A DNA stretch of 19,363 bases from NCBI GenBank assembly GCA_023435945.1, contig JAEZLB010000021.1, positions 1-19,363 on the forward strand, in the 5' to 3' direction. The notes below the pieces were generated by a model that ran no database searches, had not been told where the DNA came from, and saw nothing but the letters and a program-made list of their open reading frames with translations. This document shows, in pieces, positions 8,090 through 15,134 of this stretch. Every line of letters begins with the position of its first letter. The stretch's first letter is position 1. The position numbers were made by a program, and so were the translations under genes. The DNA comes from Pseudomonadota bacterium. GTDB lineage: Bacteria > Pseudomonadota > Gammaproteobacteria > Burkholderiales > Burkholderiaceae_D.

Positions 8090-8538
8090 ATGTGCCTGCC
8101 TATTCCTGCCGGATTCCACATCAAGCCATTTCTCTTTTTCCTGCTTGCACTCGGCCTCATGTACTCGCTCAATTTCCGCAGCAGGATATTTCCGAATCAC
8201 GGCAGATTAATGGAGGAAAGACGAGTACCCAAGTCAATTATCAGGGTGTGCTGCTCAAGGATGTGCTGGCGGCAGCAGACCTGAAAGAGGGGCAGCGCCA
8301 TGATTTTCGCAAGGCGCTCGTCATTGCCCGGGCGCGGGATGGCTACATTGCCTTATTCACGTGGGGAGAATTGTTCAATGCCTCCGCTGGCGAGCACATC
8401 CTCGTTATTACCGGCAAGAACAACGAGCCGTTGCCTGCAAGCGAAGGCCCCTTTGTTCTCAGAGCGCTGGGCGACATCAAGCCGGGGCCACGGCATGTGA
8501 AGTGGTTGGAGCAGGTCGAGGTCCTGCTGATTCGTTGA
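8090..8538 (+). pseudogene. Frameshifted sulfite-oxidase-like molybdopterin-binding protein
   Basis: The downstream part, read in the frame that ends at 8538, is a single oxidoreductase molybdopterin-binding domain (sulfite oxidase-like): YQGVLLKDVLAAADL, then ARDGYIALFTWGELF, then GPFVLRALGDIKPGPRHVKW to the end. The only start with a ribosome-binding site (AAGGAG, 8074-8079) is the ATG at 8090, which is in another frame. It encodes a signal peptide with core KPFLFFLLALGLM. Near 8160-8180 the reading must change frame, and about 20-30 residues expected at the start of the mature domain are missing. The simplest reading is a deletion that broke the gene. Alternatively a 148-residue protein starts at GTG 8092, but its first 30 residues look like non-coding translation. 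The family acts in the periplasm after Sec or Tat export. It lies next to a molybdate-type regulator. Confidence 0.6.
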
Positions 8539-8670
8539 GACCAGCACTTACTTTCACCGACGCTCAGAGCTTGTTCTAGCAGCAATCAATAATTTCAGAG
8601 AGGCTCTTTTTCGCCGTGGAAGCAAGTTGGCGTGTTTCTAAAGATGATCCGCCTCGACTTCCCCGATATA

Positions 8671-8699
8671 AAAAAGCCTGCTGAACTAGCAGGCTTTTT
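8671..8699. terminator. Bidirectional intrinsic terminator
   Basis: AAAAAGCCTGCT (8671-8682), loop GAACT, AGCAGGCTTTTT (8688-8699). This is a perfect 12-bp inverted repeat with an A run on one side and a T run on the other, between the convergent molybdopterin pseudogene and the Mop gene. It is the clearest terminator in the window and should work on both strands. Confidence 0.9.
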
Positions 8700-8717
8700 G
8701 GGTTATGAAACAGCTTC

Positions 8718-9146
8718 TTAAGCTCGCACGCCGATAATCACGTTGGAAACTTTGAACATCGCGGAAGCAGGTGTACCCGTCTTCAACCCTAAATTCTTCA
8801 CACTTTCATTCGTCACAATCGCAGCGACGGAGTCCCCATGCCCGAGGTCCAGTACCACTTCGCTATTGACTGCACCCATCACAACACGCGCAACGGTTCC
8901 CGCCAGGCGATTGCGTGCCGAGAATTTGATGCCTTCTTCATCTGTCAGCAGAATCACCGAGGAGGCCTTCACTAACGCGAAAGCCTCGGAACCCACCTTC
9001 AATCCCAGGTTATCCGTACTTTCACGCGTAACGGTTGCCACCAGTTTCTGGCCCCCGGCGATTTCCATGTCGATTTCATCGTTGACGGCACCTTTCCTGA
9101 TATCGGTAATCCTGCCGGCAAATTGATTACGTGCACTGGTTTTCAT
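8718..9146 (-). CDS. Two-domain Mop (TOBE) molybdate-binding protein, ModG-like
   Basis: This 142-residue protein is a tandem of two Mop/TOBE domains of about 66 residues each, starting at SARNQFAG (4-11) and SARNRLAG (76-83). Each repeats the pattern GAVN(D/S)E, a VT(R/N)ES motif and NLGLK before a final beta strand. Molbindins of this kind (ModG of Azotobacter) assemble as oligomers that store or buffer molybdate or tungstate in the cytoplasm. There is no DNA-binding or ATPase domain, so it is not ModE or ModC. A GAGG about 5 nt before the ATG supports the start. It shares the region with the ModE-type regulator and a broken molybdopterin protein, which fits molybdenum homeostasis. The upstream 370 bp carry no gene, so it seems to be monocistronic. 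Confidence 0.9.
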   Translation of the reverse strand: MKTSARNQFAGRITDIRKGAVNDEIDMEIAGGQKLVATVTRESTDNLGLKVGSEAFALVKASSVILLTDEEGIKFSARNRLAGTVARVVMGAVNSEVVLDLGHGDSVAAIVTNESVKNLGLKTGTPASAMFKVSNVIIGVRA

Positions 9147-9290
9147 ACAACCTCGCTATGGGAAAATTGCTTGAGGTGACTTTTCATGCCTGTTTCCGTA
9201 GGCAATTCTCTCATTAGAAGAAGGGCGCCTGATTTGGTTCGCGTGCCGGATTCATGGCCCTGCATACTTTGGTGAACCATTGAATCTTGT

Positions 9291-9314
9291 GAAGAAGAAG
9301 AAGAAGAAGAAGAA
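9291..9314 (+). repeat. (GAA)8 trinucleotide microsatellite
   Basis: Eight perfect GAA units lie directly upstream of the GGAGG at 9316-9320. Trinucleotide tracts of this length are rare in bacterial intergenic DNA and can vary in copy number by slippage. Confidence 0.9.
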
Positions 9315-9328
9315 CGGAGGCAATCCCC

Positions 9329-9361
9329 ATGATCATGAATGAATTGCCTGCAACAAATTAG
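9329..9361 (+). other. 10-codon ORF with strong ribosome-binding site
   Basis: GGAGG (9316-9320) lies 8 nt before an ATG that opens the short frame MIMNELPATN followed by TAG. It may be the preserved start of a deleted gene or a chance ORF. No longer frame continues it. Confidence 0.3.
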
Positions 9362-9518
9362 AACTGCTCAATGCAATAACCAATCCGGGCAAAAGAGCCA
9401 GAAGGTAGCGACTGATACAGCATCGGGAGAAATCAACGCCATGCTATGGCAGCTGCAGTCCGCCCTTTACTTCTATTAGCAGTCAATGGCTTGCATAGGG
9501 TAGCCAGGGCGCGCTACG

Positions 9519-9941
9519 TTAAGCGCCGCCCATGCCACTGGTCCACAATGCCCTGACCAGCAGCACAACCGCCATCCATAACAGGAACTGTTTAAGCAAC
9601 CTGCGATAAGCCGTTTCCGACAGCCTGCCCGCATACTGGTTGCCGACATACTGCCCGCCCAGTGATGCCAGTACGGCTAGCACCAGCAACACCGGCGAAA
9701 ATACCGTGCTCGACACCTGCGCCATCATGGCGATCTGAATCGCCTGGCCTACACAGAAACACAGATTCAGCACCAGTAATTGCTGGATGCGGGTCAGGCG
9801 CGTCACCGTCCCGTAGATCAGCATAAAGGGAGCCCCTACATTCAATGCCGATTCGGTCATGCCGGAACCGGAACGGGAGCCGCCCGGCACATAACGCGCC
9901 TCAAAAGCATTTACGCAATGTCCTCCGGGTGCTTGTTCCAT
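9519..9941 (-). pseudogene. C-terminal fragment of a TauE/SafE-family (TSUP) membrane transporter
   Basis: From about residue 26 of the 140-residue frame, the segment GSGMTESALNVGAPFMLIYG and the following helices resemble the second half of TauE/SafE-type (TSUP) permeases, which export sulfite, sulfoacetate or other organic anions. Full-length proteins have around 250 residues and two repeats. Here only about 115 homologous residues (three or four helices) remain, and the N-terminal half is absent. The first 25 residues of the frame (MEQAPGGHC...) do not look like the family and have no ribosome-binding site. Just upstream on the same strand another frame carries an unrelated-looking fragment, so the junction near 9900-9945 may be a deletion scar. 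The gene is most likely inactive. An expressed truncated membrane protein cannot be excluded. Confidence 0.6.
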
Positions 9942-10125
9942 TCAGGCCGGTAGCGAACTGGTCCAGCGTGTTTTTGTCAATCACGACGGCTCCGGCATCC
10001 AGCGCCTTCGCGGCACGGGGCGACACGAAAGAAAGAACGCGAGCCCATGATTCGCATGATCCATGTCCATAAAGACAAGCTAAGAGTGAATGAAGAATTT
10101 CAGATATGATCCGCATCATAGACAA
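9942..10125 (-). pseudogene. Unidentified gene fragment abutting the TauE-like remnant
   Basis: In a different minus-strand frame from the exporter remnant there is a coding-like segment, including AAKALDAGAVVIDKNTLDQF, that ends shortly after crossing into the exporter sequence. It has no ribosome-binding site and no family that I can name. It may be the start or middle of a gene fused out of frame to the exporter by a deletion. Confidence 0.25.
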
Positions 10126-10166
10126 CCGCGACTATTCTCTTGCACTTCAGTTTTGACATTGATCTC

Positions 10167-10727
10167 ATGAAAACCTTAGTTCTTCATCTTGCGCTCCTGG
10201 CTCCGCTTGCTGCCTTCGCGCAGTCCAACCCGCATGGCCACCATATGCCTCAGCATTCGCATCAGAATGCGCCACATCATTCCCCGTATGCCACGATGGC
10301 AGATCGTCCCGTTAAGGCCTTGTCTAACGAGCAGATCGCCGCTATACGTGCAGGAAGAGGGATGGGCCTGGCGATGGCTGCCGAGCTCAATGGCTATCCC
10401 GGCCCCTTGCATGTGCTGGAACTTGCCGAGCCATTAAAACTGACTGCTGCACAGAAGCAGCAGACCGAGAAGTTATTTAATGAAATGCTGCGCGAGGCAA
10501 AACAGAGTGGCGAACTGCTGATAGAAAAAGAGACAGAACTCGACCGTCTTTTCCGCGACAAACGCGCAAGCACGCCAGAGGTCGCCAGACTGACGGAACA
10601 GGTCGCACTTGCGCAAGGCAAATTGCGGGCAACGCATCTTCAGTACCATCTGAAGATGATGGACGTACTCACGCCGGAACAGGTGACTCAATATAACCAG
10701 CTTCGCGGTTACACTGCCGGAAATTAA
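10167..10727 (+). CDS. Spy/CpxP-family periplasmic protein (LTxxQ motif, His-rich)
   Basis: This is a 186-residue secreted protein. The signal peptide is residues 1-18 (MKTLVLHLALLAPLAAFA), with cleavage expected after AFA. A His-rich stretch follows at about 23-38 (HGHHMPQHSHQ), then a helical domain with two LTxxQ motifs, LTAAQ at 92-96 and LTPEQ at 168-172. These motifs define the Spy/CpxP family of periplasmic chaperones and metal-stress proteins. Members act on misfolded proteins or sense envelope stress, and some bind metals. The long charged helix at about 100-160 fits the cradle-shaped fold. The frame opens at a TTG at 10140, but the ATG at 10167 starts exactly at the signal peptide and is preferred. 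The His-rich N-terminus suggests metal binding, which is inference. It is convergent with the mocA-like gene, only 17 bp away. Confidence 0.85.
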   Translation: MKTLVLHLALLAPLAAFAQSNPHGHHMPQHSHQNAPHHSPYATMADRPVKALSNEQIAAIRAGRGMGLAMAAELNGYPGPLHVLELAEPLKLTAAQKQQTEKLFNEMLREAKQSGELLIEKETELDRLFRDKRASTPEVARLTEQVALAQGKLRATHLQYHLKMMDVLTPEQVTQYNQLRGYTAGN

Positions 10728-10744
10728 ACGGCACTGATTAAGTG

Positions 10745-11323
10745 CTAGGCCACATGAGAGGGGCGGATATCGACGGGGTGATCGATGTCATGCAAGATCC
10801 CGGCATCCGCCACGGGACACAGCACCATCCTATCGAGATGGTGCTGGATGATGGAACGTGCCCCCTGGTCACCCTTCAAGGCGGCTAAGGCATCGAACCA
10901 GGGACGGGAAAAACCGACCGGATGCCCACGCTGCTCGCGATAAGTTGGTGCCGCCAGAGCGGCCCCGCCAGATAAGGCGTCACGGAGGGCTTGGTAGGTG
11001 CTCGGGAGAATATAGGGCATATCGCCTAACGCAGCGATCCACGCTTCGGCTTGTGCTGCCGCACGCACGCCTGCTGCGAGGCTATGTCCCATGCCACCTC
11101 CGGCAGCAGCACAGACGACCACCTTACAGCCCTCCTGCGTCAATAACTCCGCCAGAAGATCGTCATGAGGTTTTACCACTGCAATGACATGATCACAGCC
11201 CACTTGTAAGCGGCGTGCCGACTGCACGCCCATGGGCGTTCCGTTCGCCAGCGGATGCAACAGCTTGTCGCCGCCAAAACGGCTACCCTTGCCTGCCGCC
11301 AGTAATATGCCGGTGACGCTCAT
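10745..11323 (-). CDS. mocA: MocA-like molybdenum cofactor cytidylyltransferase (NTP-transferase family)
   Basis: This 192-residue protein has the nucleotidyltransferase fold of MocA/MobA-type enzymes. The N-terminal nucleotide-binding loop LLAAGKGSRFGGDK is at residues 7-20, and the metal-binding Asp101 lies in ALGDMPYI. MocA attaches CMP to molybdopterin to give the dinucleotide cofactor used by xanthine-dehydrogenase-family enzymes; MobA does so with GMP. The preference for CTP is inferred from the context, because the gene lies 9 bp downstream of xdhC on the same strand and close to a Mo hydroxylase. Upstream sequence belongs to xdhC, so the two are probably cotranscribed and mocA is second. 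The product would act in the cytoplasm, delivering cofactor to the large subunit encoded at 16243-18627. Confidence 0.85.
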   Translation of the reverse strand: MSVTGILLAAGKGSRFGGDKLLHPLANGTPMGVQSARRLQVGCDHVIAVVKPHDDLLAELLTQEGCKVVVCAAAGGGMGHSLAAGVRAAAQAEAWIAALGDMPYILPSTYQALRDALSGGAALAAPTYREQRGHPVGFSRPWFDALAALKGDQGARSIIQHHLDRMVLCPVADAGILHDIDHPVDIRPSHVA

Positions 11324-11332
11324 TGATATAGG

Positions 11333-12337
11333 TTAAGCGAGCGTACAGCCGGCCTCTGCCGGCACACGCTTTGGCAACAAGCCTTCCTTACTGAACACGC
11401 CATTCTTCACAGCCGTCATCTGCGCAAGTATGGACACCGCGATTTCGGGGGGAGTCTGGCTGCCGATAGATAAACCCACCGGACCATGCAAACGGCCTAT
11501 TTCCTCCTCCGACAAGTCGAAGTGCTCAAGCAAACGTTCACGGCGGCGTTTGCTGTTGGACATCGAGCCCAGGGCGCCGACATAGAATGCCGGTGACTTC
11601 AGTGCCTCCAGCAAGGCCATGTCATCGAGCTTGGGATCATGGGTTAATGCCACCACGGCACTATGCGGGTCCAGATTCATCTCCAGCACCGTATCATCCG
11701 GCATCGTCGATACCAGTCGGGTGCCCGGCACATTCCATTCCGCCGAATACTCGCTGCGCGGATCGCAGACCGTGACCTGATAATCCAGCGCCTGCGCCAT
11801 CTGGGCGAGGTAGGTCGATATCTGCCCGGCACCGATGATCAGCAAACGCCAGGCTGGACCATGCAGGCTGGTCATCGTCTTGCCATCCCAATTCACTGCA
11901 TCACGCGCCGAACCGGGGGTCAGATCACAGCCGTACCTGCCGATGCTCACATGTCGCTGCACCAGCTCGCCGCGCATCACCCGTTCACGCAGGGTTTTCA
12001 TGATGGCCAGATCGGGGGTCGGCTCGATAACCAGCTCCATCGTGCCGCCACAAGGCAAGCCAAAACGATGTGCTTCGTCTTTGGTCACCCCATAGGTCAC
12101 CACGAAAGCGGCGGCAGTGTCAAAGCCGCCTTGCTGGATACGTCGAATCAGATCATCTTCGATACAACCACCCGATACCGACCCCTGCACCAGACCATCG
12201 TCACGCAAGGCCATCCATGACCCCGGCGGACGCGGTGCAGATCCCCATGTACGGGCCACCGTGATTAAAGCACACTGATGACCGGCTTCAGACCAGCGAC
12301 ATATCGCATCAAGAACTTGTTGGTCGGTACTATGCAT
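11333..12337 (-). CDS. xdhC: XdhC-family molybdenum cofactor maturation protein
   Basis: This 334-residue cytoplasmic protein binds molybdenum cofactor, promotes its sulfuration and delivers it to xanthine-dehydrogenase-type enzymes. The N-terminal XdhC/CoxI domain has its two cysteine motifs, SGGCIE (55-60) and GLPCGG (93-98). The C-terminal XdhC Rossmann domain starts with LLIIGAGQIS (about 165-174) and continues through YVGALGSMSNSKRRRERL and the end-of-domain motif IGSQTPPEIAVSILAQM. The length is normal for the two-domain form. The ATG at 12335-12337 is the only suitable start, and the ribosome-binding site is weak. It leads the xdhC-mocA pair. A block of 11-bp direct repeats lies 38 to 73 bp upstream and may regulate it. 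Confidence 0.92.
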   Translation of the reverse strand: MHSTDQQVLDAICRWSEAGHQCALITVARTWGSAPRPPGSWMALRDDGLVQGSVSGGCIEDDLIRRIQQGGFDTAAAFVVTYGVTKDEAHRFGLPCGGTMELVIEPTPDLAIMKTLRERVMRGELVQRHVSIGRYGCDLTPGSARDAVNWDGKTMTSLHGPAWRLLIIGAGQISTYLAQMAQALDYQVTVCDPRSEYSAEWNVPGTRLVSTMPDDTVLEMNLDPHSAVVALTHDPKLDDMALLEALKSPAFYVGALGSMSNSKRRRERLLEHFDLSEEEIGRLHGPVGLSIGSQTPPEIAVSILAQMTAVKNGVFSKEGLLPKRVPAEAGCTLA

Positions 12338-12360
12338 AGGAAATACTCGTTTGTGAGGAT

Positions 12361-12396
12361 TGCTGATTTACTTTACTTTTACTTCACTTTTACTTC
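12361..12396 (-). promoter_or_regulatory. 11-bp direct repeats upstream of xdhC
   Basis: On the minus strand GAAGTAAAAGT occurs twice in perfect tandem (plus-strand positions 12375-12385 and 12386-12396). A third, degenerate unit, AAAGTAAATCA, follows at 12364-12374. Direct repeats with 11-bp period are the format bound by OmpR/PhoB-type response regulators, so this could be an operator; simple sequence slippage is the alternative. Confidence 0.45.
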
Positions 12397-12493
12397 ACGC
12401 GTCTATGATGGCTTCCTGCACCGTAGCTTCATTCTCTTTGTAAAGAACCCCGCCGCAGTCTTTGGGCCCTATGGCCCTTGCTATGAGAGCCGC

Positions 12494-13603
12494 TCATTCA
12501 GCCTCGATGGCGAGGGACTGAAACGGCAGGCGATATACGCCGCGTCCGATCAAGCCTACCTGCGCGTCACGATCCAGGATGGCCAGATTCACCATTGGTG
12601 ACGCATCCTTGCTTTTAACGCCTTCGATGCTGACTGTGCCGGTACTGGCATCCAGCACCTGATTGCGCTGCTCAACAAGATCTGCCGGCAAGAAATTTTT
12701 CCAGTCAGCTGACAAACCAGGCGCGTACATTAATGCCTGCGCCCCCAGACCACTGAAATCGATCACCGCGCTGTCGCCGATGGCATTTAAGGCAGGCGTC
12801 TCTTCATGACCGGGGAAACGGCTGCCTTGTGGCGGAGTAGCAGTCACCAGGTGCCAGCCATCCGTTCCACGCAGACGATAACCAAAACATTGGCTATTAC
12901 CGCCTGCCGCGACGATCTGTCCATGTTCTTTCAAGTGCACGGCACTCGCTGCCATTAACAAAGGCAGTACAAATCCCGGGTTGGACAGGATAAGGTGCTT
13001 GTCCTGTACTGGCAGTTGCTCAAGCTGCGTGACTAATGCGGCATTCGCTTTTGCAGTCAATGCATGACATTCCTCGCCGCCGCAAAGCGCGTGGGCAATC
13101 AAAGGAGCAATCGCCACCGGGTGCTGTTTCAACACGGGCCTTAACGCATGGATTCCCAGGTGTGAAATCAAGCGTAGTTGTGCTCTTGCCGATGCTGCCG
13201 GTTTGCCAAAACGTAAAGCAGGTGGACCACTTTCCACCAGGGGCGCATAACACCGCACCTCATCACGACTCACACAGAACATGGGCATGGAAGGCGACAC
13301 CACTTGTGCCAGCGGGGTTACAACCCCATGCTCCTGTGCGGGCAAAAGGGTGACGGCCTGCGCATCAAGGAGTTGTGCAGCATGTTCGGCATCATCGGCC
13401 CAGGCCTCATACAGAATCGCTTCAATCGCCGCTGCGCGTATGGGCTTCGGCAACTCATCCGTCAGCGGCGGCCCCGCATGCAGCAGCGTTTTCTCTGGCA
13501 GATCGGGACAGGCGTGGGCACGCGTTATGACGTCCGTCCATACGATGCCCTCGAATCTGCTTGCAATGGCCTTGATACTGTCGTCTTGAATGGTGGTACT
13601 CAT
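12494..13603 (-). CDS. DUF1116-family protein (AllG/YlbE-like)
   Basis: This 369-residue protein matches the DUF1116 family. Landmarks are LLHAGPPL (40-47), a conserved YEAWA segment, SPSMPMF (103-109), the GDSAVIDFSGLGAQALMYAPG region and the C-terminal VGLIGRGVYRLP. E. coli AllG (YlbE) of this family works with AllF (FdrA) and AllH as oxamate carbamoyltransferase in allantoin breakdown. Neither partner is visible in this window, so whether this protein has that activity is unknown. It is somewhat shorter than E. coli AllG (about 420 residues), with many family positions changed; for example the motif that reads GPM in relatives is replaced here. It lies between the amidohydrolase and xdhC on the same strand with gaps of about 150 bp each side. 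This places it in the Mo-hydroxylase cluster and suggests a carbamoyl or ureide step, which is inference. Confidence 0.8.
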   Translation of the reverse strand: MSTTIQDDSIKAIASRFEGIVWTDVITRAHACPDLPEKTLLHAGPPLTDELPKPIRAAAIEAILYEAWADDAEHAAQLLDAQAVTLLPAQEHGVVTPLAQVVSPSMPMFCVSRDEVRCYAPLVESGPPALRFGKPAASARAQLRLISHLGIHALRPVLKQHPVAIAPLIAHALCGGEECHALTAKANAALVTQLEQLPVQDKHLILSNPGFVLPLLMAASAVHLKEHGQIVAAGGNSQCFGYRLRGTDGWHLVTATPPQGSRFPGHEETPALNAIGDSAVIDFSGLGAQALMYAPGLSADWKNFLPADLVEQRNQVLDASTGTVSIEGVKSKDASPMVNLAILDRDAQVGLIGRGVYRLPFQSLAIEAE

Positions 13604-13704
13604 TATCCACTTATCTAAATTGCTCTCGCGAGATATGCTTGCAAGACATATGCCATCCGCTGCGCGGCAATGTCATTTAACCAATTGGAATCCGGTGCAT
13701 GGAA

Positions 13705-13741
13705 GGCGATATCTGGCCTGTCATACGTGGCAGATATCGCC
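13705..13741. other. 11-bp perfect inverted repeat after the amidohydrolase gene
   Basis: GGCGATATCTG (13705-13715) and CAGATATCGCC (13731-13741) form a perfect stem with a 15-nt loop. It lies 14 bp past the amidohydrolase stop and 100 bp before the DUF1116 start (minus strand). No T run follows. It could be an mRNA processing or stability hairpin that separates expression of the two genes. Confidence 0.5.
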
Positions 13742-13754
13742 GGCCTCCGCTGGC

Positions 13755-15017
13755 TTATGCCGCTTTGGGTATCGGCAGAATCGGCGCCTTGGCATCGAAA
13801 CGCTCGCCGTTGCGGTAACAGAACGCAGGTTTCAGCATCCGCTCGGTGATCACTTCCGTACCCTCGTTGTCATGCAGCTTCCAGCGACCCGTCAAATCAT
13901 CCAACACACTGATATCTGCGACGCCACCGACTTTCAACAAGCCGATTTCATCTTCCATGCGTGCCAACCGGGCGGCATTGGACGTTACCATTGCCACCAC
14001 GTGATTCAGGGGAATCCCCAACGCCAGCATGCTGGTCATCGCTGAAACCAGGCTGAAACGTTCATTACCCTTGAAGATATGCGTGCTTTCGTCAGGGTGC
14101 CAGTCCGGAGTGCCTGGAGGAGGAGGAACGATGGTGTTATAACCATGCATGTCTGCGCCCAGCGTGTCGGGAATCACGCCTGCGTCCAGGACGATACGTG
14201 CGGTGTTGAAGCTGAAGTGGGAACCGTGACCAACATCAATCTTCAATCCGCGGTCGATGGCTTCCTTCACCATGGGGTGAACGCTGCCGTTCACTTCCAC
14301 GAAGCCGCCGGGATGGCGACTGAAGGGGTGTGCCAGTATATCGCCCGGCTTCAACATATCGACAACCTGATTGAAGATGCTGTCAGGATTGACGCCTTTT
14401 CCTCCCACTTCCGGTTTTGGCCACAGTTGGCCAAAGTGGATGTAGACCGGCAGCTCGGCTTCCCTGCCGATCTGCGCGGCGATCTTCATGACTTCCAGGC
14501 CCCAACGCTCAAAACCGCCGATCTCGGCATGCGCCTTCAGGCCACGAACGATGTCAGGATTCTTTTTCGCTGCAGTGACAGTTGCCTTCACATCCAGGCA
14601 TTCCGGGCGATACAGCTCCGGGTAATAGTGTCCTTCCAGACCACCAACCAGATAAGCCGACAGGTAAGACAGCACACGGGTTTTTGATTGCTCTGCAATG
14701 TACTTGCGAAAGCCCGGCAAGGTGATGCAGCTCGCACCGCCCTGATCGATCATGGTGGTCACGCCAGAGTACACGCCGCACATATCGGCATTCAAGCCGA
14801 AGCGGCCGGTAACGCCCTGATAAATATGGCCGTGGGTATCAATCAGGCCCGGCAACACCAGTTTGCCGCTGCAATCCACTACATCGACGCCATCCGCTGC
14901 ATGAATGTTCGGCTCGATAGCCTTGATAGTTACGCCTTCGATGAGCACATCGAATTTGCCATCACGATGATGGGCCGGATCGATAACACGACCGCCTTTA
15001 AGAAGTACCTGATTCAT
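13755..15017 (-). CDS. COG3964-type amidohydrolase/deacetylase metallohydrolase
   Basis: This 420-residue member of the amidohydrolase superfamily hydrolyses amide or ester bonds with a binuclear metal centre. The metal ligands are visible: HGH (His62, His64) after LPGLIDT, a likely carboxylated lysine Lys161 (RGLKAHAE), His194 (VYIHFG), His230 (ILAHPF) and Asp289 (LGADMHG). The C-terminus returns to the beta-sandwich that flanks the barrel. The sequence fits COG3964, whose members have often been annotated as dihydroorotases; a characterised Agrobacterium member hydrolyses N- or O-acetylated small acids instead. The true substrate here is unknown. Divergent from marR, it has three operator-like palindromes in its 224-bp upstream region. 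The ATG at 15015-15017 has a weak GAAAG ribosome-binding site. The likely job is hydrolysis of an intermediate in the Mo-hydroxylase pathway. Confidence 0.9.
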   Translation of the reverse strand: MNQVLLKGGRVIDPAHHRDGKFDVLIEGVTIKAIEPNIHAADGVDVVDCSGKLVLPGLIDTHGHIYQGVTGRFGLNADMCGVYSGVTTMIDQGGASCITLPGFRKYIAEQSKTRVLSYLSAYLVGGLEGHYYPELYRPECLDVKATVTAAKKNPDIVRGLKAHAEIGGFERWGLEVMKIAAQIGREAELPVYIHFGQLWPKPEVGGKGVNPDSIFNQVVDMLKPGDILAHPFSRHPGGFVEVNGSVHPMVKEAIDRGLKIDVGHGSHFSFNTARIVLDAGVIPDTLGADMHGYNTIVPPPPGTPDWHPDESTHIFKGNERFSLVSAMTSMLALGIPLNHVVAMVTSNAARLARMEDEIGLLKVGGVADISVLDDLTGRWKLHDNEGTEVITERMLKPAFCYRNGERFDAKAPILPIPKAA

Positions 15018-15042
15018 ATCGATTCTTTCAATGAAGGTTAAT

Positions 15043-15058
15043 ATGTGGTGTACCGCAT
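15043..15058. promoter_or_regulatory. MarR-type operator, copy 1
   Basis: ATGTGGTGTACCGCAT, a near-perfect palindrome (two mismatches to the consensus ATGTGGTGCACCACAT). It lies 26 bp upstream of the amidohydrolase ATG, in the divergent region with marR. Confidence 0.75.
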
Positions 15059-15080
15059 TTGTACGGCGTTGCCGTTAGAC

Positions 15081-15096
15081 ATGTGGTGCACCGCAT
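15081..15096. promoter_or_regulatory. MarR-type operator, copy 2
   Basis: ATGTGGTGCACCGCAT, one base from the perfect palindrome. It lies exactly 38 bp from copy 1, start to start, in the middle of the divergent region. Confidence 0.75.
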
Positions 15097-15118
15097 ATTC
15101 TATGCCAGCTTTTTATTT

Positions 15119-15134
15119 ATGTGGTGCACCACAT
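15119..15134. promoter_or_regulatory. MarR-type operator, copy 3 (perfect palindrome)
   Basis: ATGTGGTGCACCACAT, a perfect 16-bp palindrome and the best copy. It lies 38 bp from copy 2 and 108 bp before the marR ATG. The equal 38-bp spacing of the three copies suggests a designed array rather than chance. Confidence 0.8.

Larger units (their letters stand above)
9147..9518. other. Gene-poor, probably decayed region
   Basis: This region of about 370 bp has no recognisable gene. It holds a (GAA)8 tract and, directly after it, a 10-codon ORF with a good ribosome-binding site; both are listed separately. Open fragments in other frames have no starts. Together with the truncated exporter next to it, the region looks like the remains of deleted genes. 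Confidence 0.45.

Noticed and set aside
9200..9345. A plus-strand frame running through the GAA tract with a poly-lysine stretch
   Set aside because: It has no start codon or ribosome-binding site and an upstream stop, with no family resemblance.
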